Position numbers and translations under genes: made by a program. Shown here one piece after another: positions 46,263 through 55,226 of a DNA stretch of 64,000 bases. The first letter of the stretch is position 1, and every line of letters begins with the position of its first letter. Source of the DNA: Symbiodinium microadriaticum (lineage: Eukaryota; Sar; Dinophyceae; Suessiales; Symbiodiniaceae); assembly GCA_001939145.1 (NCBI GenBank), contig LSRX01000136.1:542343-606342 (forward strand). Reading direction: 5' to 3'. Under the pieces are notes generated by a model that worked only from the letters and a program-made list of their open reading frames with translations, was not told the origin of the DNA and ran no database searches.

Positions 46263-47651
46263 CTAGTGCACCGCTGGGATGTTAACCAGTACGGGGTAAT
46301 GACGGGCTCCACCACGCCAGCGCAGGAGATGAAACAGGGGGTCCGTACAAGCACACCGCGAGCGGCCATCAATTTGTGCGGCCCGTGCGAAAAAGAAGTC
46401 AATTTGACTGCGGACTTGGTCATGCTCAAAGGTGGCAGCCTTGCTGACACGGCCCCATGTGTTCAGTGCAGTAAGCCGATGCGTGTTTGCTAAATGAGCA
46501 AGCAGGTGTCTGTCTGGATGGGGATTGGGGCCCAGGTACGTGCCCGGACCAAAGGGCAAGGAGTCCCGGGTTCCCATGGTGTTAAAATCACCACCTATCA
46601 GCAAAACATTTCTAATGGGTAGGGAGGAGAGTGTTTTGTCAAGATGATGCAGAACACGCTCCCGTTTGTGCAGAACGGCTGCCCTGTCGGGGCCGGTGTG
46701 CAATGCATACTGGTAAAGGTTAATAATATCTACATGCCGGCCCTTGACTGGAAAACGGACGTGCAGGAGATGACCAACAAGGGGGGTAGACCATCGAACG
46801 GATTCGAATGAGGTCACGGACTTATGGATCGCAATCATGCAGCCCTGAAATCGATGATCAGTCGCACCACTATGGAAAATGTGGTACCGTGGGAGACTCC
46901 ATGAACTCGTAAACCTCCAGTGCGTTTCCTGAAGCAGAATGACATCGTGCTCGGTTTGCTCATGCATCCAGATCTGTATTTCCAGCCATGCCTCCTGCGA
47001 GAGGCCTCCGACGTTCCACGACATGGTTCTGAGTCGAGGACCTTGCTTGCCGTCCGTGACTCCCAGGCGGCTCCGCGAGGCGGGCCGAGCACCTGAATTT
47101 GCCGGTGCTGCCCTGAGAGTATCAAGTGTGCAAAGGCGGCCTTTGTAGTGGGTGGACTGAGCTGGGTTGCGGGCAGCCCGACCAATAGCTCGACGAAGAG
47201 CTCTTTTGCGAAGTAGATGAGCTGGGCCCGCCTTGGCTACCGATTGACAACCTGCGGTTGGTAAAGCCAGCATGCGACTCGACTCCAATGTGGAGCTCCC
47301 ACTGGCGGTCGCCGCCTCCGTTGCTAATGTTGTTCTGGTGCACGTGCCGGTCTGGATGAGACAGCTTATACATAGCAGAAATAAGAACTGGTGGCACAGA
47401 GTCCGAAAGGGACGGAAGCACGATCTGATCAATGATGCTCTAGAAGTAGGGTGCAGCACACCAGTGTACGATGTGCGGAGGCCGAGGCATTGAGTGCCGC
47501 ACCACACACAATGGTTGACGAAGCGGAGCAGAACGCAACCTCCTAGACCGATGCCATCAGACTGCAGGAGACCTCGTCGAAGCATGGGCGCTTCAGCTCT
47601 GGCAAAGAGACTACAGGTCCTTATGCCAGACCAGTCGGAGTGCGCATACAT
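46263..47651 (-). CDS. LINE AP-like (EEP) endonuclease
   Basis: Residues 207-455 of this 462-codon frame make a complete EEP endonuclease that nicks target DNA to prime reverse transcription. The motifs are TMSWNVGGLSQEAW (Asn213), ILLQETHW (Glu242), VLLIGGDFNTMG (Asp355, Asn357), SQIDFFFARA (Asp418) and ARHYPVLVNI (His451). All expected catalytic positions are present. The first ~125 codons look non-coding. A basic Ala/Arg-rich linker (RKRALRRAIGRAARN) precedes the domain. The frame ends at TAG 46263-46265 and the RT continues in the same frame, so a single nonsense change separates EN from RT. Confidence 0.95.
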   Translation of the reverse strand: MYAHSDWSGIRTCSLFARAEAPMLRRGLLQSDGIGLGGCVLLRFVNHCVWCGTQCLGLRTSYTGVLHPTSRASLIRSCFRPFRTLCHQFLFLLCISCLIQTGTCTRTTLATEAATASGSSTLESSRMLALPTAGCQSVAKAGPAHLLRKRALRRAIGRAARNPAQSTHYKGRLCTLDTLRAAPANSGARPASRSRLGVTDGKQGPRLRTMSWNVGGLSQEAWLEIQIWMHEQTEHDVILLQETHWRFTSSWSLPRYHIFHSGATDHRFQGCMIAIHKSVTSFESVRWSTPLVGHLLHVRFPVKGRHVDIINLYQYALHTGPDRAAVLHKRERVLHHLDKTLSSLPIRNVLLIGGDFNTMGTRDSLPFGPGTYLGPNPHPDRHLLAHLANTHRLTALNTWGRVSKAATFEHDQVRSQIDFFFARAAQIDGRSRCACTDPLFHLLRWRGGARHYPVLVNIPAVH

Positions 47652-47778
47652 GCTTGCCCGGATATTTCTGCATGTGTTGATGCCTGTTCAGCTTCTTTTC
47701 TCACTGCTTCGATGTCCGCGCAGGTGCTTGGCTCGCCTCGCCCGAGGAGCTGGCGGCTCAGGGGGCAGCTGTGACGCA

Positions 47779-48361
47779 TCAATTCGAGGGGGCGTGGGGA
47801 TCAGTGCCTGCTCCGCCTTCTTCGGTTGTTAAGGTAGCTGCTTCTGCCGACCTCTTAGGGGGGGGCGCCGGCGGGGGCGCATTGGGCGCTGCCTCGGCCG
47901 ATCCAGTCTGGAGGAGATTGGGCGGAGGGGCTTTCATTTTGAGAGTGGGCATCCAGGTCCTTTGCCCATCTCCACTCGGCTTAGGGCCAGCTGCAATGCT
48001 GGGTGGCGGCGGTGGCGGGCGCCGCAGTCGATCGGGGTAGGCGCCCTGCGCAGGTCCAGAGGTAGTTGCCGAGGCCGGGGCTGTAGTAGAAGACGAGGCT
48101 GAAGCTGACGCCGAGGCTGAGGCTGAGGCTGACAGCTCCCCTGTGGGGGCCGTAGAGACCGGAACCTGGGTTGGCCCAGAAGCGCCGGCATCAGCTACGA
48201 CTGGGCCAGCAGGCTTTGCAGCACCACCTAGCTGCACCAGCGGCAGGGGCGCGGGCTGCTGCCTTCGCTGCCCTCTTGGCCAACTCACCGGCAGTCCGGC
48301 GCCGTGAACCATCCGGTCGGGAATGTTGGCGGGGACCTCCCCCCGGACGATGGGGATTCAT
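47779..48361 (-). CDS. Ala/Pro-rich ORF with RPDGSRRRTAGELA N-terminus
   Basis: Starts at an ATG at 48361. The first 45 residues (RPDGSRRRTAGELAKRAAKA) match the start of the KptA ORF at 50741 (RPDGTRRRTSGELAARAEKK). After about AAGAA a one-step frame change is needed to continue into KPAGPVVADAGASGPT and a long Ala/Ser/Pro low-complexity region with SASASASAS and PPPPPP. The frame stops at 47779. No fold recognised. A basic head plus a disordered tail would suit an RNA-binding ORF1-type protein, but that is inference. It may originally have been fused to the endonuclease frame 130 bases downstream. Confidence 0.5.
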
Positions 48362-48993
48362 GGTAGCCAAAGGGCTGTGAATGTGCAGCCAATGGCAAAC
48401 TGAATGAAAGACACTCTGTGCAACTGCTAAGGGCAGGGGCCGGCTTGCGCCTGCTCGGCGGGAGAGTCTCCTTTGCCTCCTCGAGTAAGATCGATGTAAG
48501 ACCTGCCACTGGCAAGGATGCGGGTGCTGCCATCCGGAGGGGGTGGGGTCGGGATTTTTGACAAACATCTTAGCACAGCTGACAAGCAGAGGCGCCGACC
48601 AGAAGTGGGAGAAGAACGCAACAACCTGAGAAGCACAGAGTGATATGTGAGCAGGTCCTTGATGAGAACGAGCAGCAGAGCCACCCGGCCCAGCACAGAG
48701 ACAAGAAATGACTCTTTCACGGCGACAGCGGCAAAGCGAGGTCAAGCAGAAACATGTGGGGCATCTGTGTCCCGCTCTGACAAGCATCTTCGCACAAGCC
48801 CGACTGGAACGTCGAGCGGGGCCATACTGCATCCCTTCAGGGTGGGGGGAAGCCGAGGGGACTGTGGAAAGACAGTGGGCCTCAGGATTAAAATGAAACG
48901 CCTCGTTGTCTGCCCAATTCACTTGTGAAGTCTTGCCTGGTGCATGCGGAGCAGGTATAGCGTCCGTCGGCTCCTCGACGAGGGCCGTGGCGG

Positions 48994-50741
48994 CTACTCT
49001 AGGCAAGGTAGTCGAGACATCGGCAGCATCAGAGGCGTTGTGGGTGGTAGTGGCTGCCGCAAGCCCTGCTCCAGAACACGAAGAATTTCTGGGGCGTATT
49101 GCCCTCTGCGAAGAGCCCTGCCGAGCAAGTTGCCAACAAAATTGCGACTCCGGTGGTGCAGTCGGTGACGGTGGTGGTGGGAAGTCCTCTGAGTCCTCGT
49201 CACCTGGGACCACAGGAGAGAATCCTCGGAATTCGGCGTGTACGACATGTGAGAGCCAGCGGCACCCAGAGGGGCCGTTGTCCTAGGAGCACCCCCGAGC
49301 AGCCGCCAGGGCACTACACAATCCAGTTTTGAGACAACATGGCCAGGAAGGGAGTGACAGAGGCAAAGCGTCGATGCTCGAACAGCAGCAGGCAGGGTGC
49401 AGGGGCTGACTGAGGCAAACTGTAAGGGTCCAGCCGGCCAGTCCATCGGCCATCCGACGGTGGATTTCAATGCTCGGGGAACTCGGCCACGAGGTAAATC
49501 ACCCACGACTGTGCACCTGAGCGAGTCGAGTGTGGGCAGCCTCACCTGCTCAGAAAGCTGAGGGTACCACACGAGGGTTTCAGCCGCAGCCTGGGCGCAC
49601 CAATAAGGAACAAGAACAAGCAGTGGCCAATGGCAGAACAGAGCAACAAACGCTGCACACATGTAATCACCACGCGCTTCACGTGCTCTGCGGAGTCCCG
49701 CTGCGACGGCTTCCCCTGTGGGGGCCGTGCCAGCCCTAGGCGAGGTAATGACTTCTCCGGATTGGAGAATAACCACAGCGGATATGAACTGAGGCGCAAT
49801 GGCTCCGCGAACTCCTTCCGTGAGATACACTGCATTGTCACTGTAATAGAAAGTGCACCCACTGGAGGAGGCTGCTCGGGGGGTCACTTGAATCGCCAGC
49901 TCACAATTGGACCGCCATCCAGAGAGGACTCTTCGGCCAGAATCTGGCAAATGCTCCACCAGGTGAATATCCGTACGGCACCCAGAGGGGCCGCCTGCAA
50001 GGAGCCCGTTCCGCAGGATGGACCTGTAATTCCCAGCACGAGTTCCATGGTACAAATATGGAGGGAGCTCCTGGCGGTGAAGTCTCCTCATAACAAGATC
50101 CTTACGCACCGCCTGCGAATGACCCTGGGCTGCACGAACCAGGGAATTCCATCGAAGTGCCTCAGCGTGTAGCGCTGCTTAGCATCCTGTTGAATGGCAT
50201 AAAGAATCTCTTCAGCTCTGGCCCCATGGGTACGCATCTCTCTCGTGCGAACTATGGCTCCCACCTCGAAAAAGCCGTCCTCCCTCAGGGGCAGCCCTTC
50301 TTCTGCAGCCTTGTGCCTCAAAAGGCGCGTCAGCGCCTTCGAAAGGCGGAAAAGCCTTTCGGAGCTGACTGTCACACGACGGGGAGACCTCGAACGATCT
50401 CGCCCTCTAGCTCGCGATCCAGCATGGTCACCAGGACCTGGGCCTACGGCTCCCCATTTGGGGGCCGGCCGGCGTCTCGCCCTCGGTCGGTGATAAACTG
50501 GAGGTTCCTCCACTTCTACTTCCACCTCCACCTCCTCCATCTCAGCCTCCTCCACATCATCATCATCTCCAAGGTCAGGCTCGGCCTCCTCTGAACGGGC
50601 CGCCGGGTGGGCCGCCGCAGCTGCAGCAGCAGCAGCGGCAGCCGCTTCCTGCTCACGCCGGGCCTTCTTCTCGGCCCTGGCTGCCAATTCTCCACTTGTC
50701 CTGCGCCTAGTGCCGTCTGGCCGATAGTGCGCACGACCCAT
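48994..50741 (-). CDS. LINE-encoded Tpt1/KptA-like RNA 2'-phosphotransferase (frameshifted)
   Basis: Starts at an ATG at 50741: a basic head (RPDGTRRRTSGELAARAEKK), poly-Ala, an acidic stretch (EEAEPDLGDDDDVEEAEMEE) and an Arg/Ser-rich linker. Then comes a full KptA domain, about 50357-49770: RLFRLSKALTRLLRH (Arg-His pair), GLPLREDGFFEVGAI, EEILYAIQQDAKQRYTL, then after a one-base frame change near 50,125 RAAQGHS, LPPYLYHGT, YRSILRNGLLAGG, CRTDIHLVEHL (third Arg and the H.H loop), and CTFYYSDNAVYLTEG. Known Tpt1 enzymes use NAD+ to remove an internal 2'-phosphate from spliced RNA and can ADP-ribosylate nucleic-acid 5'-phosphates. The Arg-His-Arg-Arg catalytic set is present. A palindrome copy is inserted right at the GLLAGGPSGCRTDIH loop. 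About 250 further codons after the domain are unrecognised, with Cys/Trp-rich and His-rich parts. Confidence 0.83.
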
Positions 50742-51318
50742 GGGAGGAGAAAGCTGATGCCTAATAGAATCAAGGGGGGATGGCAGAGGCAGTCGTAGGT
50801 AGGCAGTGCTTGGATATCTGAGCAGGATTTGGCAGGGCTGGGTGTGCTTCCAGGGGTGGTGTCGGGTCCCTGGCATGCCTGGCAGAGTGAAAGTCATGAT
50901 GCTAAAATGTGCGGATGCTGAATGCAAGAGATGGCTAGAGCGACGGATAGCTCGTGATGGAGACATGAACCTTGCAGCACCTCCGATGTTAGCATGCAGC
51001 TGCATCGTAAGCGCCCAGCTGTGAGGCCAATCGCGCAGAGCCCAGCGAGAGAGCCAAAGGCGCCGGGGCGGTCCCTGCTCAGGCGCGATGTGTAACTCTT
51101 GTGAGTAGACACTGGCAAATAACAAACGGCTCCCCGAGGGGGCCGACTGAGGCAGGAGCTCGAATGCACCAACACCTGGCGTGCAAATCCCAAGTGCTTG
51201 TGCAGACACTGAGCAACCAGCAGATTGTCCAGGCACTATTGGCGAGAGCTGCAGGCGGCAGTGCTGACACAGTATAGGTGTTTTCCTGATAATCCAGCCC
51301 GTCCAGCAGCTAGCCTGC

Positions 51319-51741
51319 CTAACTACGTGCAAAGCGTATGAACAGCAAGATATAGACTCCATCACCGTGGACGTCAACATCGATGATCCTTGCGCACGCC
51401 TGAGGTGCCGGCTCACCCGAAGGTGGCCGAAGCAGGGCTTGAAAAGCTCTCGAAGAGGCTTCATCGGGCGTAATGTCCTCCCGATAGTGTGGGGCCACCT
51501 CGTCTGCCGGCCCACCTCCCTGAATGAGCCGCCAAGTTTCAGCAAAAGGGACGTCCACCGAGGAGCGCCCCGACGAGGGAGCAACTGGACGAAGCGACGG
51601 CACCTCAGAGAGGGCCGAAGCAGCCAAGCACGCAACCACGGGTGCCGATTCCGGGTTCGAGCTCCTCGAGCGGGAGCGAGATCGCATGGACGCTCGTCTG
51701 GAACCACTGACACCTCGAGGCCGTGCCTCCTCGTCTGACAT
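51319..51741 (-). CDS. Ser/Arg-rich small ORF of the element
   Basis: ATG at 51741. 140 codons beginning MSDEEARPRGVSGSRRASMR, then an SR-repeat stretch, a disordered middle (LRPVAPSSGRSSVDVPF) and a more ordered end (EDITPDEASSRAFQALLRP, then ARIIDVDVHGDGVYILLF). No family recognised. It lies between the 5' ORF and the KptA ORF in the same orientation. The SR start suggests RNA association, but that is inference. Confidence 0.45.
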   Translation of the reverse strand: MSDEEARPRGVSGSRRASMRSRSRSRSSNPESAPVVACLAASALSEVPSLRPVAPSSGRSSVDVPFAETWRLIQGGGPADEVAPHYREDITPDEASSRAFQALLRPPSGEPAPQACARIIDVDVHGDGVYILLFIRFARS

Positions 51742-52336
51742 GTTTGGGAAGGCAGAGTCGAGAGGCTAGGTACCGTATGCACATAGAGAGCCCACTGCGG
51801 AAAATGGCAGGAACGGACCGAGGCTTGCACTGAAGCAGAAACATGCCATGTCCACCCGTACAGTGCAGAGGCGGACTGACAAGAAGGAAGTGTGCTGGCC
51901 TCGGGGGACGGCGCATGTTGATCGTGGAGCGCAGACCGATGATAGAGCACGTGAACCTCAGCAGACTGACCAGTGTACCAGGTACAGCAAGGGTGAGGCT
52001 GCGATAACGCCGAACAGAAAAATAGAGTGCCTACCTCTCAGCTTCGCTGTTATTAGCACTTGCTGTCGGAGCACTAAGATCGCTGCTCCGGTCGGACCTG
52101 AGGCAAGGTATCCGACAACCCTCACACCCCTCGCCTGGCGGGGGACCTGAAAGGAGGGATCACAAAAGCGAGGCCCGGACTTGGGACCGGGCGCGGCTCG
52201 GACCGGCATCCTCCAAGGGAGCCGCTTGTCTGTGGCATCGCAAGAGGCCTGGCGGGCAGCGCGCCCTCTGCCTAGGTGCGGTGTAGGAAGGCGATGCCAG
52301 CTCCCTATGCCGGGGCCGCAAGTAGCCGTTAACAGG

Positions 52337-52816
52337 CTAGTCCATGGCGTGCAAGTCCAAACTGGAGTCCACTGCAGGGGTCCGCTGAGCTGCCTCGGGG
52401 GCACGGTCAAGGCCAGCACCCAGGGAGGGGCCGTAGAGAGCATCATGCCGGTGCTGAGCGTTTTGCTCTGCCAGCAACACCAGTTGATCGTATCTGCTGG
52501 GAGGAGGAGGGCGCCTGCGTAGTTTGCGCCTCGGATCCATGTGGAGTAATGTACGTTGCTCTGCTGCCTTGCTGCCAGTGCAGTCCGTATCCTGTGGGTC
52601 ATCCCTGTGTAGCACGGATACATCTGTGCCGGACTCCCGAGCGAGGCCGCTGTCCTGACGGGACTCGAGCCCCAACCAGTGGCTACCGATCTTGTTGTGC
52701 TCCTTAGCACAGCTGGGTCTATCGGGCAGCTTGCCGGGAGAGTCGAGGGAAGCACTGGGCTCAAACTGCAGTGTATGACCAGATTCAACATGGCCAGCAT
52801 TCTCAGAAAAAGCCAT
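52337..52816 (-). CDS. 5'-most small ORF of the element
   Basis: ATG at 52816, about 65 bases inside the right-hand AG tract. 159 codons, starting MAFSENAGHVESGHTLQFEP, with a basic proline-rich stretch (MDPRRKLRRRPPPPSRYDQL) followed by a short helical segment (LVLLAEQNAQHRHDALYG). No family recognised. The alternative frame over the same bases (52821-51958) is longer but has less protein-like composition. Confidence 0.4.
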   Translation of the reverse strand: MAFSENAGHVESGHTLQFEPSASLDSPGKLPDRPSCAKEHNKIGSHWLGLESRQDSGLARESGTDVSVLHRDDPQDTDCTGSKAAEQRTLLHMDPRRKLRRRPPPPSRYDQLVLLAEQNAQHRHDALYGPSLGAGLDRAPEAAQRTPAVDSSLDLHAMD

Positions 52817-52880
52817 GGCATGCGGGTCCCGGCAGTATGTACAAGCTCTGCTAGTAGAGCCGGTTCGAGCCGGGGTGCTT

Positions 52881-52905
52881 AGAGAGAGAGAGAGAGAGAG
52901 AGAGA
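52881..52905. repeat. (AG)n microsatellite at the LINE 5' boundary
   Basis: About 12 AG units beside the 5' end of the minus-strand element, matching the AG tract at its other end (41778-41806). Confidence 0.9.
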
Positions 52906-53070
52906 ACCTTCCAACTTCTAATTGTAATACTACTTTTGTTGACGTGCGGGAGAAGAGGAGAAAAGGCTCGGTCGATGATCCATCTCAATTCACTCCCCTC
53001 TAAAAGCCCGACAAACGGGCGGGCCTGGTGCCCGGGGGGCTTAACTCGCCCCTTATGCCTGGGAGAAGAG

Positions 53071-53084
53071 AGAGAGAGGTAGGT
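53071..53084 (+). repeat. Left copy of a 14-bp direct repeat (candidate target-site duplication)
   Basis: AGAGAGAGGTAGGT here is identical to 55876-55889. The spliced-leader match begins within its last two bases, and the tail motif of the retrocopy ends at the other copy, which is the arrangement expected of a retroposed cDNA. Confidence 0.6.
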
Positions 53085-53101
53085 AGCCATTTTGGCTCAA
53101 G
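53083..53101 (+). other. Spliced-leader relic (19 nt exact)
   Basis: GTAGCCATTTTGGCTCAAG equals the last 19 of 22 nt of the dinoflagellate spliced leader (DCCGTAGCCATTTTGGCTCAAG), which is added to mRNAs in trans. Its presence in genomic DNA upstream of an open frame marks a reverse-transcribed, reinserted mRNA. It is the best single organism marker in the window. Confidence 0.93.
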
Positions 53102-55226
53102 CCGCGAGCGGTTCAAGCCCGTGGGGAGCCCTCTGTGAGCCCCTTCTCTCCAACTTCGTCTTTGCTCCCCACGGGACAACCAAAACTTCTCCTTTTCGCT
53201 CCGCCTCTTTCTCTCAACTTTCTTCCGCCGCATTGCCGAAAGGGGAGTACGGCCTCTGTGCGCAGATCCCCTTCCAGGTTGACCTCGGCGAGTTCGGTGG
53301 CATCAAAGCAGTACGGTGACCGCTGCCTCCCTCCTCATTAGGGACTTTGTCACTCGCGGCGTGGACAATATCGGCGATCCTTTGCTCGGACTTTCTCCGG
53401 GGAGTGATTCCTGCCTACCTGAACCCGTCCTACAGATTGCCATCACGAACACTATCGTTGCCCACGCGATGCAGGACATAGGGGAAACTCCCCTGGTATG
53501 CCAGAGGTGTCTAAAAGGACCGAGCTTCCACGGTGGACACCGGAGGCAGGACCCAAATTGCCTGCTGCACGGATGCACTAGTCACAAGACCAAGGACATC
53601 CAGGACTTCATCAAGCAGAAACAAATCGAGCAGGCGTTCCGCAAGGCCTTGGAAAGTCCTCAACAGGCCACTGCTGAACCTAGTGCTATTGGGAATGCCC
53701 CATTGGCCGCGACGAGCTCTACTGCAAGAACGCCCCCCCCCTCCCCCCCCCCACTAAGGCGAAACCTCGTCGACAACACCGCAGTCGCACAAAAGTCAGC
53801 GCTACACATGACATCTCGCCCAAAGATGACTTGGACGTCGATGACGAATCGGAAGCCCTCATTTTGGACCCTCTCCGCGAGCTCTTCGGCATCCACACCA
53901 ATGAAGGGGAACCAGCCCCCGGGTTTGAACACAGAAGACCGCGCACTCCAGTGCGAGCTTTCGCGAGCCCGCCAGCCGACCTCTATGTCTTCCAGGGGGA
54001 CTACCTCTTCGCCCGACAAGAAGACTGCCAACACCCAAGCAGCGGAGACCATGCCGGAGTGGAGCCTCCCACAGTTACCCCGCTTTACGACTTCACGCGT
54101 GATTCGGGGACCCACGCCAATTGAGGCCGGAGCAGCGCTGGCCATTCCTGCCTCCGCACCTACTACCACAGCAAGACCCTCAGAGACAGGGCAAAGCTCC
54201 TCAACGGGGAAACCCCCGAAGCCGAACAGCGCCTTCATGGACGACACGATCAACTACGGCGAACCTCACCCTGACCTCGAAGCCGACTCGCTGCCCCCGA
54301 CCGTCGACTCCCACCCGACTACCACAACGAGGACCACGCCTGGAGACAAACCGGGGACATCCCCAACAACAACGGGAGCAAGCGATACCACCCTACGGTG
54401 CCGCGGACCTGACCTGAACTTCGAAGCCGAGCTACCAGTTCCTGCGGAAAAATCCCCGAGACCCTCACAGGAACTACCAAGCCAAGACTTCAAAACTATT
54501 CTTGAACCTCTACCTCCCGGTTGGGTACCGGGCCAAGGCTTTACCAAGGGGCTACACCCCTCAGCGGACGTTTTCGCAGACGAGGCAGAACAGCCCAAAG
54601 ATGCACTCCAACAACGTGCATGCGACAAAGGTGATGTGGCTGTTGAGTGCGATGCGGCCGTACCAGAGTCTGAGGATGAACTTGGGGATGATCCCCCGTG
54701 CGAAAAGAGATCTCCCAGCTCGTCCGCGCGCGACCACGGGGACTCTGACCCCGATGCCCCAACAAGCCCTGTGTGCTCGGAGAATGAGGGTGATGAAAAT
54801 GAAGGAGAACGTCCTCAAGCCGAAGCAATTTCTCCTGCCGACGCAGTTGCACCCGAAAAAAGGTGGAACCAGGATGCCCGAGCCGGCGGGGTCACCGCCG
54901 AAACTTACAGAGGCTCAGCGAGCACGCCTACATCAGCTCCTTCGACAACAAGACTCCGATGGGAATGCGGTCTACCACCTCCACGAGCACCGCACCGACC
55001 AGGAAAAGTGGGACGCTTATACAGGAAAACGGTACGAGAGCAGTACCGAGCGTACAGGAAACGCAAAAGGGCTGATGGCACCTGGGACAAGGACGACCAC
55101 CGGTGGAGACCACCGCAGAGATGGACTGCGCATCCAGTGCCTGAGCGACCTCCGCCCCCTCGGTCGCGAGACCGGTCACCTTTGCCAAGACGGAGAACGC
55201 CAGCGCGGGATGAACAGAGCAGGTGA
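53102..55226 (+). pseudogene. Retroposed gene with acidic/proline-rich product, frames broken
   Basis: The longest frame is 53316-55226 (636 codons, opens on GTG; first in-frame ATG 53468). Early residues include a possible zinc site (VCQRCLKGPSFHGGHRRQD, then CLLHGC) and a basic helix (FIKQKQIEQAFRKALE). After a poly-C run at 53,730-53,753 a different frame is more protein-like (DDLDVDDESEALILDPLREL, 53831-54124). The long frame then looks right again from about 54,110 (MDDTINYGEPHPDLEADSLP). After a poly-A at about 54,853 another frame takes over (LTEAQRARLHQLLRQQDSDG), and the end returns to the long frame (EQYRAYRKRKRADGTWDKDD, then an Arg/Pro tail). I therefore read it as one protein of about 650 residues broken by several indels. 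Family unknown. Upstream spliced-leader relic and flanking repeat support retroposition. Confidence 0.6.

Larger units (their letters stand above)
42130..52649. repeat. Dispersed 18-22-nt GC-rich palindrome family, at least 15 copies
   Basis: Plus-strand form CGGCWCCC-n(2-6)-GGGGCCG. Copies at 42130-42148, 42150-42169, 42833-42852, 43696-43717, 44326-44347, 45441-45459, 47068-47087, 48133-48152, 49260-49277, 49707-49727, 49976-49993, 50447-50467, 51127-51145, 51598-51617 and 52414-52433. Weaker or variant copies lie at 44985-45004 and 52630-52649. The copies at 49260 and 49976 are identical over 18 nt. Each can fold into a 6-8-bp hairpin with a short loop. They fall inside the element's open frames in different phases, reading as APLGS, APTGE, GPSGC, PKWGAV or GPLEVP, and keep the frames open. 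I saw none by eye outside 42-53 kb. Confidence 0.85.
41807..52880 (-). mobile_element. 11-kb decayed LINE-like retroelement with KptA, EN, RT, zinc fingers and USP
   Basis: Between two AG microsatellites, all recognisable coding lies on the minus strand, in this order: small ORF (52816-52337), Ser/Arg-rich ORF (51741-51319), Tpt1/KptA ORF (50741-48994), Ala/Pro-rich ORF (48361-47779), EEP endonuclease (47651-46266), reverse transcriptase (46262-44277, palm motif deleted), zinc fingers (two in the RT frame, two in the next frame) and a C19-type protease domain ending at 42003. EN followed by RT on one strand with no LTRs is the LINE layout. Frameshifts, an amber codon between EN and RT, and the RT deletion show that this copy is inactive. 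Boundaries are inferred from where coding signals stop and the AG tracts start. A composite of several insertions is the main alternative. An 18-22-nt palindrome is repeated throughout. Confidence 0.85.

Noticed and set aside
47494-48040. Plus-strand Gly-rich frames opposite the element's Ala/Pro ORF
   Set aside because: They are antisense shadows of GC-rich proline codons and have no independent support.
51958-52821. 287-codon minus-strand frame at the element's 5' end as the true first ORF
   Set aside because: It overlaps the ATG-started 159-codon frame whose composition is more protein-like. The longer frame reads as low-quality Trp/Cys/Leu-rich sequence at its start.
42000-52900. CRISPR-like array from the regularly recurring palindromes
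   Set aside because: Spacing is irregular (from 2 to over 1000 nt), copies vary, no spacers of constant length, and the context is a eukaryotic retroelement.
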